DNA of 64,000 bases, from the NCBI GenBank assembly GCA_016124945.1, contig WGMT01000022.1:1-64000 (forward strand). Direction: 5' to 3'. Shown here one piece after another: positions 42,979 to 52,610 of this stretch. This stretch comes from a bacterium (GTDB taxonomy: Bacteria; Chloroflexota; Anaerolineae; Caldilineales; Caldilineaceae). A program made the position numbers and the translations under genes. Position 1 is the first letter of the stretch, and every line of letters starts with the position of its first letter. The notes below the pieces were generated by a model. The model was not told where the DNA came from. It saw only the letters and a list, made by a program, of their open reading frames with translations, and made no database searches.

Positions 42979-44136
42979 ATGCACATCACCCGAGTTGATG
43001 CCTACGCCATCAAAATCCCGCCCAAGACCAACGACCGCATCGAAGGCAATCTGAACGTAGAACGCTACGGCGATTACACCATCGCCGCCGACGCCTGGAC
43101 GTCGATCTATTCGCGCAATCACGAGACGTGTCTGGTGCGCCTGGAGACCGATGACGGTATCGTCGGCTGGGGCGAAGGACAGGCACCTGTCTCTCCACGG
43201 GCGACGGCCACGCTGGTACAGGACCTGTGTACGCCCCTGCTGTTAGGACGCGATCCCTTCGATGTCGAATACATCTGGTATCGGCTCTACAGCGCCATGC
43301 GCGAGCGAGGGCACATCACCGGCTTCTACGTCGACGCCCTCGCCGCTGTTGACCTGGCGCTCTACGATCTGCTGGGCAAGGTGCTGGGCAAGCCGGTGTA
43401 CAAACTGTTGGGCGGCCAGTTCCGCAGCAGTGTCCCCATCTATGCCGGGATTGGCGGCAGCGACGCCGCGTCCACTGCAACGGCGGCACAGGAACACGTC
43501 GCAGCTGGCTACAACGCCCTCAAACTCCACCTGCGTTTGGGCAACACCGCCCTGCTCCGCATCGTTGAGGCGGTGCGCGGCGCAGTCGGGCCAGGGATCC
43601 AACTGATGGTCGACGTCCACGGCACGCGCGACGTGTCAGAAGCCATCGAACTGGGCAAAGGACTGGAAACGCTGGGCGTGCGCTGGCTCGAAGCGCCCTG
43701 CCAACCCGAGGACATTCGTGGGCAGGCCGAAATTGCGCGGGCGCTCTCCATGCAGGTCGCCACCGGCGAATGGCTGCGAACGGTGTGGGAATGGCGACAG
43801 TGGATCGAGCACCGTTCCTTCGACGTCGCCATGCCCGACATTGCTCGCACCGGTCTGTCTGAAGGCAAACGCATCGCCGCCCTGTGCGACAGCTTCAACC
43901 TGCCCATTGCGCCTCACATCGGCGGCGGTGGGATTCTGGCTGTGGCGGCGTCGATCCACTACTCGCTGGCCATCCCCAATTTCCAGATCATGGAGCACAG
44001 CCACAAAGCGCATGCCATGAAAGGCAGCATCGCTCACAGTTATCCAGAGCCGGTCAACAGTGCCTTTAGACTGCCGGATAGCCCTGGTTTGGGTGTGGAG
44101 ATCGATGAGTCAGTGGTGGAGAAGTGGCGGTTGTGA
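42979..44136 (+). CDS. Mandelate racemase/enolase-superfamily enzyme
   Basis: A 385-residue enolase-superfamily protein. The capping-domain substrate loop is followed by KLHLRLGN (catalytic lysine), metal ligands in MVDVHGTRD and WLEAPCQPED, a third acidic site in VATGEWL, and PHIGGGGILA late in the barrel. It resembles galactonate/gluconate dehydratase-type sugar-acid dehydratases. CAAAGGAG precedes the start. Its sequence is clearly different from the homologue at 18772-19875, so the two probably act on different acids. Confidence 0.88.
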   Translation: MHITRVDAYAIKIPPKTNDRIEGNLNVERYGDYTIAADAWTSIYSRNHETCLVRLETDDGIVGWGEGQAPVSPRATATLVQDLCTPLLLGRDPFDVEYIWYRLYSAMRERGHITGFYVDALAAVDLALYDLLGKVLGKPVYKLLGGQFRSSVPIYAGIGGSDAASTATAAQEHVAAGYNALKLHLRLGNTALLRIVEAVRGAVGPGIQLMVDVHGTRDVSEAIELGKGLETLGVRWLEAPCQPEDIRGQAEIARALSMQVATGEWLRTVWEWRQWIEHRSFDVAMPDIARTGLSEGKRIAALCDSFNLPIAPHIGGGGILAVAASIHYSLAIPNFQIMEHSHKAHAMKGSIAHSYPEPVNSAFRLPDSPGLGVEIDESVVEKWRL

Positions 44137-44188
44137 GCGATGATGAACGAGTAGAGGATGACTGAAGCAAATCGATGAAATAGAGCGG

Positions 44189-44254
44189 AGGGAGCACACC
44201 CACGTGCGATTCTTACCGGGTGCAGCCGCACGTGGGCGTGCTCCCTCCGCAGGG
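44189..44254. terminator. Bidirectional stem-loop between convergent genes
   Basis: A long stem GCGGAGGGAGCAC / GTGCTCCCTCCGC with an inner CCCACGTGCG/CGCACGTGGG stem around an 18-base loop. There is no strong T tract, so it may be a REP-like element and not a classical terminator. It separates the dehydratase gene from recO. Confidence 0.6.
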
Positions 44255-44281
44255 TTTCGTGGACTTTTTAGGCTAGAGGCA

Positions 44282-45043
44282 CTAGCGCATGAGTCGGCGC
44301 ACAAAATCCGCAGACTTTAGCTGTCGTTCGAGGACGGTGACGAGGTAGCGGTAGAGAATACTCTCCGCCGCTTGCAAGTTCGATGACCGCACCTGCAAAT
44401 TGCGCACAGCGCCCCAGTTGCTACGTTGAAGGTGACGCAGAATCTTGAGTATGTCGGCGGAGATGAGTTCGACGCCGCTCAGGTTCTCGGCGCAGGTTGG
44501 GCAGTAGACGCCGCCTGCGTGCAGGCTGAGGAAGTTGTCTACCGGCTGGATGGGGTTGCCGCAGCCCAAGCAGTTGAAAAGCTCGGGCTGGAAGCCGGCA
44601 AGGCTGAGCAGGTGTAGTTCGAACCAGCGCAGGAGCAGGCTGGGGTCGGCTTCGGCTTCGTCGAGTTCGTTCAGCGCCAGCAGCAGCAGATCCCACAGAT
44701 GTTGGCTGTCGTCGCTGGCCTCGCCGAAGACATCAACCAACTCGGCCACGTAGGCGGCGCGGCTGATGCTGTCCAGGTCCTCGCGCAAGTGACGGAAACT
44801 CTGCACCGCCGTCGCCTCGGTGACAATGTCCCACGTGCGCGCTTGGGCCACAAGCATGGACACATGGGTGAACAGCTCCAAATGGCCCGCCTTGCGGCTC
44901 GTCGTCTTGCGGATGCCCTTGGCGATGAGATCGCGCTTGCCCTGATCCGGCGTAAAGACGGTCAGCACCCGATCCGCCTCGCCCTGATCCCGACGGCGCA
45001 GCACCACCCCCTGCATTCGATTGACACGACTGCGATCCGCCAT
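44282..45043 (-). CDS. recO: DNA repair protein RecO
   Basis: A 253-residue RecO: the N-terminal OB-fold starts GVVLRRRDQGEADRVLTVFTP; the C-terminal zinc site is CLGCG ... CPTC. RecO loads RecA with RecFR on SSB-coated single strands. ATG 45043 was chosen; TTG 45049 would add two residues. This is a core gene in an otherwise accessory-rich window. Confidence 0.94.
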   Translation of the reverse strand: MADRSRVNRMQGVVLRRRDQGEADRVLTVFTPDQGKRDLIAKGIRKTTSRKAGHLELFTHVSMLVAQARTWDIVTEATAVQSFRHLREDLDSISRAAYVAELVDVFGEASDDSQHLWDLLLLALNELDEAEADPSLLLRWFELHLLSLAGFQPELFNCLGCGNPIQPVDNFLSLHAGGVYCPTCAENLSGVELISADILKILRHLQRSNWGAVRNLQVRSSNLQAAESILYRYLVTVLERQLKSADFVRRLMR

Positions 45044-45219
45044 TGTCAACGGCCTTTCTATCCGAAATCACTTCTGTAATAAGCCGCGCAAATCGGCTCA
45101 ATGCCATCGTCTTCGCCGACTGTGCCGCCTCGTACAGCCCCGAATGCCACGCCGGTCAACGCACAGGAGGGTGGCTTGGCAGGGTAAGAGGGTGATGCAC
45201 CACGGGTGCTAGAGGCTGC

Positions 45220-45627
45220 CTAGTACTCGCGGTCGGCCAGCAATTCGCTAACATAGGTCAAGAGCACATCTCGCCCGAATGGCTTTGGCAGAAAACGTAC
45301 CCCCGTCTTAGACTTAACGTCTTTCTGCCGGTCATAGACTTCGTCTATGACCGCGCTCACGAAGATAATTGGAATTTTACCCGCCTCTTCATCGTTTAGT
45401 ATGTGTGCCCTCACTTCTTCGCCTGTTAGGTCGGGCATCATGTAGTCAAGCGTTATCAGATCCGGCTGCAAGCTCTTTATCTTGGCAAGTGCTTCCAGAC
45501 CGTTGACTGCGAATTCGATGCGGTATCCGGCGCGCTGCAGCATCATACTGAGGACTTTGCGCACCGTCGGTTCGTCGTCGACAACAAGGATCAAAGGGGC
45601 ATTCGACGATTGTGATGTTGGCTGCAT
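45220..45627 (-). CDS. Single-domain CheY-like response regulator
   Basis: A 135-residue receiver domain without an output domain: VVDDEPTVRKVL (acidic pair), LDYMMPD (phospho-acceptor aspartate) and FLPKPF (lysine). No kinase is next to it. It may act by protein-protein contact in a phosphorelay. No gene is seen in the flanking gaps. Confidence 0.92.
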   Translation of the reverse strand: MQPTSQSSNAPLILVVDDEPTVRKVLSMMLQRAGYRIEFAVNGLEALAKIKSLQPDLITLDYMMPDLTGEEVRAHILNDEEAGKIPIIFVSAVIDEVYDRQKDVKSKTGVRFLPKPFGRDVLLTYVSELLADREY

Positions 45628-45802
45628 TGGTGTGTTCCCCGATGTGTTGATGAGGTAAACTTCACCTTATCGACAGGTATAGCTGCAAAGTAGACTGCAA
45701 AAGAGGCTCATCCATCTGCAAATAGTGTGGATGTGATTTTGTGTTGCGCTGAGGTGTTGAAAGTGCCCGCACAAAGCTTACAACAAGACGTTCTGCACCT
45801 GC

Positions 45803-47155
45803 TTAACCGACTAACCTCGTAAACAACGCCACGCTGCCTTCCCCGTGAAGGCGTTGCGCCCAGTCGTTCTTTTGTAGCGCATCTGCGGTTAAGGAGAATA
45901 CTTCGTCCCATGCGGCTGCGGTGGCGTCGATGGCTGCGTCATTGTGCGCGTAGGATGGGTTGAAGCCAAACGACGTGAAGAAGCCGCGGTAAGTCATTTC
46001 TTGTACAAAGTAATCTTTCATCTGCTTTTTGTAGGCATCCGGCGCCCCATCAGTGTAGGTGATCGCCACCTGTTGAGGACGACCCACCGCCTTCAGTGGC
46101 ACACCGTATGCGGCCGCCGACTGGTTGAACTGCTCTTGCAGCCGTCTGCCCACTGTGCTGATGTGGGCGATGGCGTTGCGTCGTTTCATCGCGCGAATTG
46201 TCGCCAGCGCCGCCGTCGCCCCTACTGTGTCGGACCAATAGGTGCTGCTGATAAACATCTCCCCTGCCACCGACATGACCTCTTTTCGCCCCACTACAGC
46301 GCCCATCGCATAGCCATTGGAAATCGCCTTGGCGTATGTTGCCAAATCGGGGACGACGCCGAACGCCTCTTGCGCGCCGCCCATTGCCAGCCGAAACCCA
46401 GTGACCACTTCATCGAAAATCAGGACAGCGCCGTGCGCTGTTGCCAGTTCGCGCACGCCTTCGAGGAAGCCCGGCGCCGGCTGTGACGCCCCACGCGACG
46501 CTTCCAGGATGATACAGGCCACTTCGTCCTGGTTACGTTTAAACATTGTTTCGAGCGAATCCAGATCGTTGTAGCGGAAGGGCAGCGCCGTCCCCTTGAG
46601 CCCTTGGGGAATGCCGCGCGGAGTGATGTTGGGCAGCAGATGACTGCTGAGGACGTCGTCATCGGCCAGGTTGGCGGCCAGATACCAGTCGTGCCAGCCG
46701 TGGTAGCCGCAGAAGAGCACCTTGTCGCGCCCGGTGAAGCCGCGGGCGATGCGCACGGCGATAGCGTTGGCCTCGCCGCCGCCTTTGCAATAGCGTACCA
46801 TCTCGGCGCAGGGGATTGTCTCCACCAGTTCCTGCGCCAATTCCAATTCCACCGGATGGCTAACGCTGAACGCCGTGCCGCGGCGGATCTGCTCGATCAC
46901 GGGGTCGTCTACTTCGTCGTCGGCGTGGCCCAGGATCAGCGCGCCCACCGACATCATCCAATCGACATACTCGTTCTCGTCCAGATCCCAGATGCGGTAG
47001 CCCTTGCCGTGGCTGACGTAAGGCGGCGTTACGCCTGGCGCGTACAACTGTGGGCGGCGGCTGAGCAACTGCACCCCACCGGGGATCAACTTCAATGCTT
47101 CGTCATAACGCCGATACGATTCCTCAACATGATGGTTGTGTGCGTCTTTGCTCAT
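45803..47155 (-). CDS. Class III aminotransferase, glutamate-1-semialdehyde aminomutase-like
   Basis: A 450-residue PLP enzyme. YDEALKLIPGGVQLLSRRP opens as in GSA aminomutases; CKGGGEANAIAVRIAR, GYHGWHDWY, IFDEVVTGFR (PLP-ring aspartate) and YAKAISNGYAMGA (PLP lysine) follow. Sequence differences and the sugar-catabolic setting suggest a transaminase for a secondary substrate and not hemL itself. It is followed downstream by non-coding DNA. Confidence 0.88.
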   Translation of the reverse strand: MSKDAHNHHVEESYRRYDEALKLIPGGVQLLSRRPQLYAPGVTPPYVSHGKGYRIWDLDENEYVDWMMSVGALILGHADDEVDDPVIEQIRRGTAFSVSHPVELELAQELVETIPCAEMVRYCKGGGEANAIAVRIARGFTGRDKVLFCGYHGWHDWYLAANLADDDVLSSHLLPNITPRGIPQGLKGTALPFRYNDLDSLETMFKRNQDEVACIILEASRGASQPAPGFLEGVRELATAHGAVLIFDEVVTGFRLAMGGAQEAFGVVPDLATYAKAISNGYAMGAVVGRKEVMSVAGEMFISSTYWSDTVGATAALATIRAMKRRNAIAHISTVGRRLQEQFNQSAAAYGVPLKAVGRPQQVAITYTDGAPDAYKKQMKDYFVQEMTYRGFFTSFGFNPSYAHNDAAIDATAAAWDEVFSLTADALQKNDWAQRLHGEGSVALFTRLVG

Positions 47156-47179
47156 CGTCTTTCGCTTGTGTGTGGTGGC

Positions 47180-47262
47180 ATGGTCTGTCAGTGCCTGATA
47201 CGGGCAGGCAGTAATCTGTTTGGCAAAAACTCACCAACCCGTGCCAGGCACTGACAGACCAT
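47180..47262. repeat. GTGCCAGGCAC-type inverted repeat
   Basis: The left arm ATGGTCTGTCAGTGCCTG (47180-47197, then CGGG) and the right arm CCCGTGCCAGGCACTGACAG..CCAT (47238-47262) enclose a loop of about 34 bases. It is the third copy of the family seen at 325 and 32685. It lies between two minus-strand genes. Confidence 0.82.
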
Positions 47263-47263
47263 G

Positions 47264-48172
47264 CTATAAAGAACCCAATCTCTGAAGCAGTTCAGAAGAC
47301 AACTTGGTGGCTTCGGCCTCAAACGCCTGCTCGATGTGGTCGATACTGCGCGCACCCACCAACACCGACGTGATGCCGGGGCGGCCAATCACCCAGGCCA
47401 GCGCCAAGCGGATCATGGACATGCCGCTTTCGTCTGACAACGTACGCAACCCTTCCATGATGCGGAACTTCTCGTCGTGGAAGTAGATGTTTTGATGGCC
47501 GGGGATCACGTCGAAGCGCGTCCCCTCCGGCAACAGACCGCCCTGGCGATACTTCCCAGTGAGGAAGCCTGCGCCCAACGGGCTGTACGAGATCACGCCA
47601 ACCTCTTGATCTGCACAGAGCGGCAGCAACTCGTCCTCAATGCCGCGGGTGACGAGGTTGTAGTTGGGCTGCACCGACTCGAAACGCGCCCAGGTGTGTA
47701 CGTCCTGTTGCCAGAGTGCTTTGCACAGTTGCCAGGCCGCGTAGTTGCTGCAACCGACGTAGCGCACCTTGCCTGCTTTCACCAATGTATCCAGCCCTTC
47801 GAGCGTCTCGTTGAGCGGCGTCTTGGCGTCGAAATGGTGCACCTGAAAGAGATCGATGACATCGGTCTGTAGCCGTTGCAGGCTTTCCTCCGCCGACGTA
47901 ATCACCCTGTCCTTGGTGAGGACGCCTGAGACTTTGGTGGCCAACACGATTTTGTCACGTACACTACGGCTGGCCAGCCAGCGTCCAACTACTGTTTCTG
48001 ATCCGCCTTTGGCGTAGGCTTCGGCGGTGTCGAACAGGGTGATGCCCACTTCCAGGGCGCGATCCATCACTACAAAAGATGCTTCTTCACCTATCTCTCT
48101 ACCAAAGGTCACACAACCCAACCCAATCGAGCTAACCGAAAGATTTGTACGTCCAAGTTTGCGGTATTCCAT
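47264..48172 (-). CDS. Aldo/keto reductase
   Basis: A 302-residue AKR. The catalytic tetrad is visible: D and Y in FDTAEAYAKGGSE, K in LATKVSG, and H in LFQVHHFD. The C-terminal nucleotide part includes PGITSVLVGARS. GGAGAGGAG precedes ATG 48172. It probably oxidises or reduces a sugar aldehyde; it diverges from an SDR gene. Confidence 0.92.
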   Translation of the reverse strand: MEYRKLGRTNLSVSSIGLGCVTFGREIGEEASFVVMDRALEVGITLFDTAEAYAKGGSETVVGRWLASRSVRDKIVLATKVSGVLTKDRVITSAEESLQRLQTDVIDLFQVHHFDAKTPLNETLEGLDTLVKAGKVRYVGCSNYAAWQLCKALWQQDVHTWARFESVQPNYNLVTRGIEDELLPLCADQEVGVISYSPLGAGFLTGKYRQGGLLPEGTRFDVIPGHQNIYFHDEKFRIMEGLRTLSDESGMSMIRLALAWVIGRPGITSVLVGARSIDHIEQAFEAEATKLSSELLQRLGSL

Positions 48173-48204
48173 AGCCGGCTCCTCTCCAATAACGATCAAC
48201 CTAT

Positions 48205-48222
48205 CACGCCTGGATCGGCGTG
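48205..48222. promoter_or_regulatory. Palindrome in AKR/SDR divergent promoter region
   Basis: CACGCC-N6-GGCGTG with perfect 6-base arms lies between the divergent genes. A minus-strand TTGACA overlaps its right edge. It could be an operator for a LacI/GntR-type regulator encoded elsewhere. Confidence 0.45.
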
Positions 48223-48327
48223 TCAAGGAAAAACTGTATAAATTCTCGTAAAGCCCATTGCATAGAAAAAATGATTGTGGTACTTTGGTTCCATAACCAA
48301 ACCACACAAACGAAAAAGGTTTGCCCT

Positions 48328-49131
48328 ATGACCGTTGCAGAACGCACGATTCAGGAATTGTTTGACTTGAGCGGGAAGGTTGCTATTGTCACCGGCGCGG
48401 CGGGGTGGCTGGGATCGGCCATGAGCCGCGCCCTGGCCGAAGCCGGCGCCACCCTTGTCGTCACCAGCCGTGACGGCGAACAGGCTGTGTCTTTTGCGGC
48501 GAGCCTCCCCGGTTCAGGACACGTCGGCCTGGCTTTCCATCAGGCCGACACCGACACCATCCCCGCCTTTGTGGCCGATGTGCTGGAGCGGGTGGGCCAC
48601 ATTGACATCCTCGTCAACAACGCCTACGGCGGCACCGCTCCAGACATCGATACCGCCACCGCCGCCGACTTCGATAACTCCTTCCACACCGGCGTCACGG
48701 CGTATTTCCTGCTGGCGCGCGAGGTGGTCCATCACCTACGCAGCCGCGGCGCGCCGGGGTCGATCATCAACATCGGCAGTATGTATGGCGTCGTCGCCAG
48801 CTATCCCAGCGCCTACGAAGGACTGCCGGTGAACAGCCCGCCCAACTACCACGCGCTCAAGGGCGGCATCGTCCACCTTACCCGTCATCTGGCGGCCTAC
48901 TGGGCAGCGGACAACATCCGCGTCAACGGCATCTGCCCCGGTCCTTTCCCCAAAGAGCAGACGCAGACAGCGCACCCCGAATTCATCGAGCGGTTGGACG
49001 CCAAGGTGCCGCTGGGGCGCATGGGCCGTCCTGAAGAATTGAAGGGATTGGCGGTGCTGCTGGCCAGTGAAGCGGGCAGCTACATCACCGGGCAGAATAT
49101 CCTCGTCGACGGCGGCTGGACGGCGTGGTGA
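48328..49131 (+). CDS. Short-chain dehydrogenase/reductase
   Basis: A 267-residue SDR: TGAAGWLG cofactor motif, NNAYGG, catalytic serine in NIGSMYG, and YHALKGG (YxxxK). The C-terminal YITGQNILVDGGW is standard. The likely role is NAD(P)-linked oxidation of a sugar or sugar lactone precursor. The amidohydrolase gene starts 6 bases after its stop. Confidence 0.92.
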   Translation: MTVAERTIQELFDLSGKVAIVTGAAGWLGSAMSRALAEAGATLVVTSRDGEQAVSFAASLPGSGHVGLAFHQADTDTIPAFVADVLERVGHIDILVNNAYGGTAPDIDTATAADFDNSFHTGVTAYFLLAREVVHHLRSRGAPGSIINIGSMYGVVASYPSAYEGLPVNSPPNYHALKGGIVHLTRHLAAYWAADNIRVNGICPGPFPKEQTQTAHPEFIERLDAKVPLGRMGRPEELKGLAVLLASEAGSYITGQNILVDGGWTAW

Positions 49132-49137
49132 TCGTTC

Positions 49138-50142
49138 ATGACAAACTGGCAACAGACCGACGCTGACCGTGAACTGCTGGAAAGGACAATCGTCCCTTTC
49201 TTGCCGGATCGCATCTTTGACGCCCATGCCCATCTCTTCCGCCTTGATCACTACGCGCCGGGTACCCAGCCAGCGCACCTGAACGGCGCGCCGCCGCAGT
49301 TGGGCACCGCCGAATACCGCTCGTTTATGGAATGGCTCCACCCAGGCGGGCGCACCGTCGGCGGCCTTTTCTTCGGGTTGGTCTTCAACGGAGACCGTGA
49401 CGGCAACAACGCATTCGTCGCCGAGGAAGTGCGCGCTGATCCCCATAGCCGCGGCCAGATGATCATCTCCCCCGACATGGACCCCGAATTCGTGCGCAGC
49501 GAAGTGCGGCGTAACGGCTTCGTGGGCCTCAAGCCCTACCACACCATGGCCACGGTGGACGGGCCGACCTGGCACGCGCCCATCGAAGCCTATCTCGTCG
49601 AGGATCATGTGCGCATTGCCCACGAGGAAGGTTTGACCGTCACCCTGCACATGGTGCGCGACCGCGCCCTGGCCGATCCGGTCAACCAGGCCACCATTCG
49701 CCGCTACTGTGAATCGTACCCGAACTTGCGCCTGATCCTGGCGCATGCCGCCCGCGGCTTCAACCCCTGGCATACCATCGAAGGCATCGACAGCCTACGC
49801 GGCCTCGACAACGTCTGGTGCGACACGTCGGCTGTCACCGAGGCGGGGGCATTCGAGGCAATCGTCGAGACTCTCGGCCACCGCCGTCTGCTCTACGGCA
49901 CCGACTTCCACGTCAGCCACATGCGTGGGCGCTGCGTGGCCATCGGCGATTCTTTCCACTGGTTCTACGCCGACGACATGGACCTGGACGAGCGCCACGC
50001 TACGTTGCAACCCGTCCTCATCGGGCTGGAATCGCTGCGCAGCCTGCTCCTGGCCTGTCGGCGGCTCAAGCTGAGCGATGGGCAGATTGAAGATGTCTTT
50101 TACGGCAATGCGTGTGATCTTTTAGATTTACGTGGTGCGTAG
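49138..50142 (+). CDS. Amidohydrolase_2-family protein
   Basis: A 334-residue metal-dependent hydrolase: IFDAHAHLF (first HxH), TLHMVR, LAHAARGFNP and LLYGTDFHV (late aspartate). The family includes L-fuconolactonase and L-rhamnonolactonase-type enzymes. With an SDR directly before it, a sugar dehydrogenase-lactonase sequence is plausible but not proven. Confidence 0.87.
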   Translation: MTNWQQTDADRELLERTIVPFLPDRIFDAHAHLFRLDHYAPGTQPAHLNGAPPQLGTAEYRSFMEWLHPGGRTVGGLFFGLVFNGDRDGNNAFVAEEVRADPHSRGQMIISPDMDPEFVRSEVRRNGFVGLKPYHTMATVDGPTWHAPIEAYLVEDHVRIAHEEGLTVTLHMVRDRALADPVNQATIRRYCESYPNLRLILAHAARGFNPWHTIEGIDSLRGLDNVWCDTSAVTEAGAFEAIVETLGHRRLLYGTDFHVSHMRGRCVAIGDSFHWFYADDMDLDERHATLQPVLIGLESLRSLLLACRRLKLSDGQIEDVFYGNACDLLDLRGA

Positions 50143-50285
50143 TGCGTGGTGCGTAGTGCGTAGTGCGTGTACCAGTAGAGGATGTTGTCGTTACATTGGG
50201 AACGTGTTGTGTGCATAACGTTGCCGACATCCCAAAACAGAAACCACTTTCTCTACCGGTACACGCACTACGCACTATGCACTAT
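50131..50285. repeat. GTAGTGC heptamer palindrome
   Basis: Tandem GTAGTGC/GTGGTGC units (50131-50168) are mirrored by GCACTACGCACTATGCACTA (about 50264-50285). Nested GTACCAGTAGAG/CTCTACCGGTAC stems lie inside. It occupies the gap upstream of the Ldh_2 gene. Confidence 0.85.
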
Positions 50286-50320
50286 CCAATCCAGAACCAA
50301 CTCTCTCATCAGGAGATCCC

Positions 50321-51412
50321 ATGTCCGAGTATCGTATTCGAGCAGAACAACTACAGGATTTCGCGGCGACGGTGCTGAAACGGGCCGGCGTCCCCGCGGC
50401 GGACGCTGAGGACGCAGCCGATGTGCTGGTTTGGGCCAACCGTCGCGGCGTAGACACCCACGGCGTGCGCAACCTCAAGACGCATTACGCCGACAAAGTG
50501 AGCGACGGCAGCATCAAAGGCACGCCTGAATTTCGCATTGAGTACGAAACGCCGATTTCTGCCCGTGTCGACGGTGACAACGGATTGGGGCTGGTGGCCG
50601 GCTGCTGGGGCATGCGCCTGGCGATGAAAAAGGCGCGCGAAGTGGGGATCGGCATGGTTGCCATGCGCAACTCCAATCATTTTGGCGCGGCGGGTTATTA
50701 TCCTGCGATGGCCCTGGCCGAGGACCTGATCGGCGTCGGCCTGACTGGCATGTTGTGGGCGCAAGGCAACCAGATCGGCGTCGTGCCTACCTTCGGCGCA
50801 CGGGCGATGCTCTCGACCAATCCCATCGCCATCGGCTTCCCCGCCCAAGACGAACCCGATTTCCTGCTCGACATGGCCACCTCCACCACACCGATGAACC
50901 GCGTCGTCATGCGCCAGGAACTAGGTCAGCCCATCCCCGAAGGCTGGGCGCTGGACGCCGAAGGTCGCTCTACCACCGATCCCTCGATGGCGAAGATGTT
51001 GCTTCCCCTGGGTGGCACCCGCGAACACGGCAGCCACAAAGGCTATGGCCTGGCCGTAATGGTGGAAACGCTGTGCGCACTCCTTTCCGGCGGCTGGGGA
51101 GCGCTCACCGAGCCGCTGCCCAACGGCCTGGATCACGACCAGACGCGCGACGCCCATTTCTTCGCCGCCGTGCGCGTGGACCTCTTCCGTCCGCTCGACG
51201 AGTTCAAACAGGGCATGGACGCCATGATCCGCGCCCTACGCGCCACCCCCCGCCAGCCCGACCAGGATCGGGTCTACGTGGCCGGCGAAATCGAACACCA
51301 CACCGAGCGCAAACGCCTGCGTGAAGGCATCCCCCTACCTGCCAACGTGGTGGCGGACCTGTGGGAACTGTCGAGACGGTTCGATGTGACGTTGTCGTTG
51401 GAGAAGAGATGA
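50321..51412 (+). CDS. Malate/L-lactate dehydrogenase family (Ldh_2) oxidoreductase
   Basis: A 363-residue Ldh_2-type NAD(P) enzyme, unrelated to Rossmann lactate dehydrogenases. Landmarks are RGVDTHGVRN, MRNSNHFGAAGYY, STNPIAIGFP and GSHKGYGLAVMVE. Family activities include malate, ureidoglycolate, sulfolactate and 2,3-diketogulonate oxidoreduction. The neighbours suggest a sugar-acid substrate. Confidence 0.9.
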   Translation: MSEYRIRAEQLQDFAATVLKRAGVPAADAEDAADVLVWANRRGVDTHGVRNLKTHYADKVSDGSIKGTPEFRIEYETPISARVDGDNGLGLVAGCWGMRLAMKKAREVGIGMVAMRNSNHFGAAGYYPAMALAEDLIGVGLTGMLWAQGNQIGVVPTFGARAMLSTNPIAIGFPAQDEPDFLLDMATSTTPMNRVVMRQELGQPIPEGWALDAEGRSTTDPSMAKMLLPLGGTREHGSHKGYGLAVMVETLCALLSGGWGALTEPLPNGLDHDQTRDAHFFAAVRVDLFRPLDEFKQGMDAMIRALRATPRQPDQDRVYVAGEIEHHTERKRLREGIPLPANVVADLWELSRRFDVTLSLEKR

Positions 51413-51413
51413 G

Positions 51414-51556
51414 ATTAAGAGATTGGGTGATTAGGAGATTAGGGATCGTGTACAGAATCTGAGATCTCCTAATCGCCTAATCCCTCAATCGCCAACGCCA
51501 ATATACCAATTCCACGAAAACACCCAATCACCAATCACCAATCACCAATCACCAAT
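51414..51556. repeat. Heptamer/octamer palindrome overlapping a gene end
   Basis: GAGATTGGGTGATTAGGAG and TAGGGATC units on the left are mirrored by CTCCTAATCGCCTAATCCC on the right. ACCAATC heptamers at 51529-51556 follow. The last five codons and the stop of the neighbouring Gfo/Idh/MocA gene are read from the heptamers. Confidence 0.85.
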
Positions 51557-52585
51557 CTCAATCATCTTTCCCGTTTTCGATGACTCTAGCAGTGCCAGCG
51601 CCACAGCCACACCGACACGCCCGTCCTCACCGGAGACGGGTGGGGGCGTGCCGTTGCGGATGGCGTTGTTGTAGGCGGTAAGTTGGTCGATGTAGGCTTG
51701 CATGCGTGGCTGGCGGAAGGCGGTGTCGGCGTATTCGGTGTTGACCGGCGGCTGCTGCGCCACCGTACGCCAGGACCCGTCCACGGCCAGTTGCAGTTTG
51801 TCGTAGGCGTCCATATCGAGCATGCCCGTTTCGCCCATAATGTAGGCGCGGAAGACCTGCCCTGGGAAGGCAGGCGGCGGGCAGGCGCTGGTGGCCCAGA
51901 GCGCCATCACCGTGCCGTTGTCGAAGGTAAGCAGCCCCATCGTTGTGTTTTCGGGTTCGTGTGGTTCACGGAAGGTACGCGAATGGCCGAAGACGCTCAC
52001 CACCTCTGCGCCCAGCATCCACCGGCACAGATCAATCGAGTGGACGCCGCCTGCCAGGATGTGTCCTACGCTGGCAGGGTTGGCCCACCAACTCCAGTCG
52101 CCGCCAAATCCCGGATCGTTGAACAGCATAAACGCCTGGTTGAACTGGATCGTGTGCACCTGTCCAATTTGCCCGGCCTGGATGGCGTCGTGCGCGGCGC
52201 GGGGGACAGCGCGGTAACGTTGCTGGTAACCTACCGAGAGTGTTAACCCGCGCCGGTCACACGCCTCCAAAATGCGGTCGGCGTCTGCCACCGTTGTCGT
52301 CATTGGTTTTTCGATGAAGAGGTGTTTTTCGTGTGCGGCGGCCAGCAACGCCTGTTCGGCGTGGACAAACTGCGGCGTGGCCAGGATCACTGCGTCTACG
52401 TCGTCGCGGGCGATCAACTCCTCGGCCGAATCGCACAGCGCCGCGCCGTAATCCGCTGCCAACTTGCCGGCCCGCGAGCCTAGCGCCAACGCCGTCAACT
52501 GCGCCCCGTCGATATGACGTAGCGCCTCTGCATGGGTGCGTCCCATAAAACCTGAACCGAGAATGCCGTAACGGATGGGTTGCAT
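51542..52585 (-). CDS. Gfo/Idh/MocA-family oxidoreductase
   Basis: A 347-residue NAD(P)-dependent sugar oxidoreductase. The Rossmann start is YGILGSGFMGRTHAEAL; EKPMTTT carries the conserved lysine; AGGVHSIDLCRWM has the histidine. It ends in EIGDW, encoded by GATTGGT-type repeats. It converges on the Ldh_2 gene. Confidence 0.92.
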   Translation of the reverse strand: MQPIRYGILGSGFMGRTHAEALRHIDGAQLTALALGSRAGKLAADYGAALCDSAEELIARDDVDAVILATPQFVHAEQALLAAAHEKHLFIEKPMTTTVADADRILEACDRRGLTLSVGYQQRYRAVPRAAHDAIQAGQIGQVHTIQFNQAFMLFNDPGFGGDWSWWANPASVGHILAGGVHSIDLCRWMLGAEVVSVFGHSRTFREPHEPENTTMGLLTFDNGTVMALWATSACPPPAFPGQVFRAYIMGETGMLDMDAYDKLQLAVDGSWRTVAQQPPVNTEYADTAFRQPRMQAYIDQLTAYNNAIRNGTPPPVSGEDGRVGVAVALALLESSKTGKMIEIGDW

Positions 52586-52610
52586 GTGGGGATCTCCTTG
52601 GGTGGGTGAT

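Noticed and set aside
48736-49773. 345-residue open frame on the minus strand
   Set aside because: Antisense to SDR and amidohydrolase genes with intact catalytic motifs.
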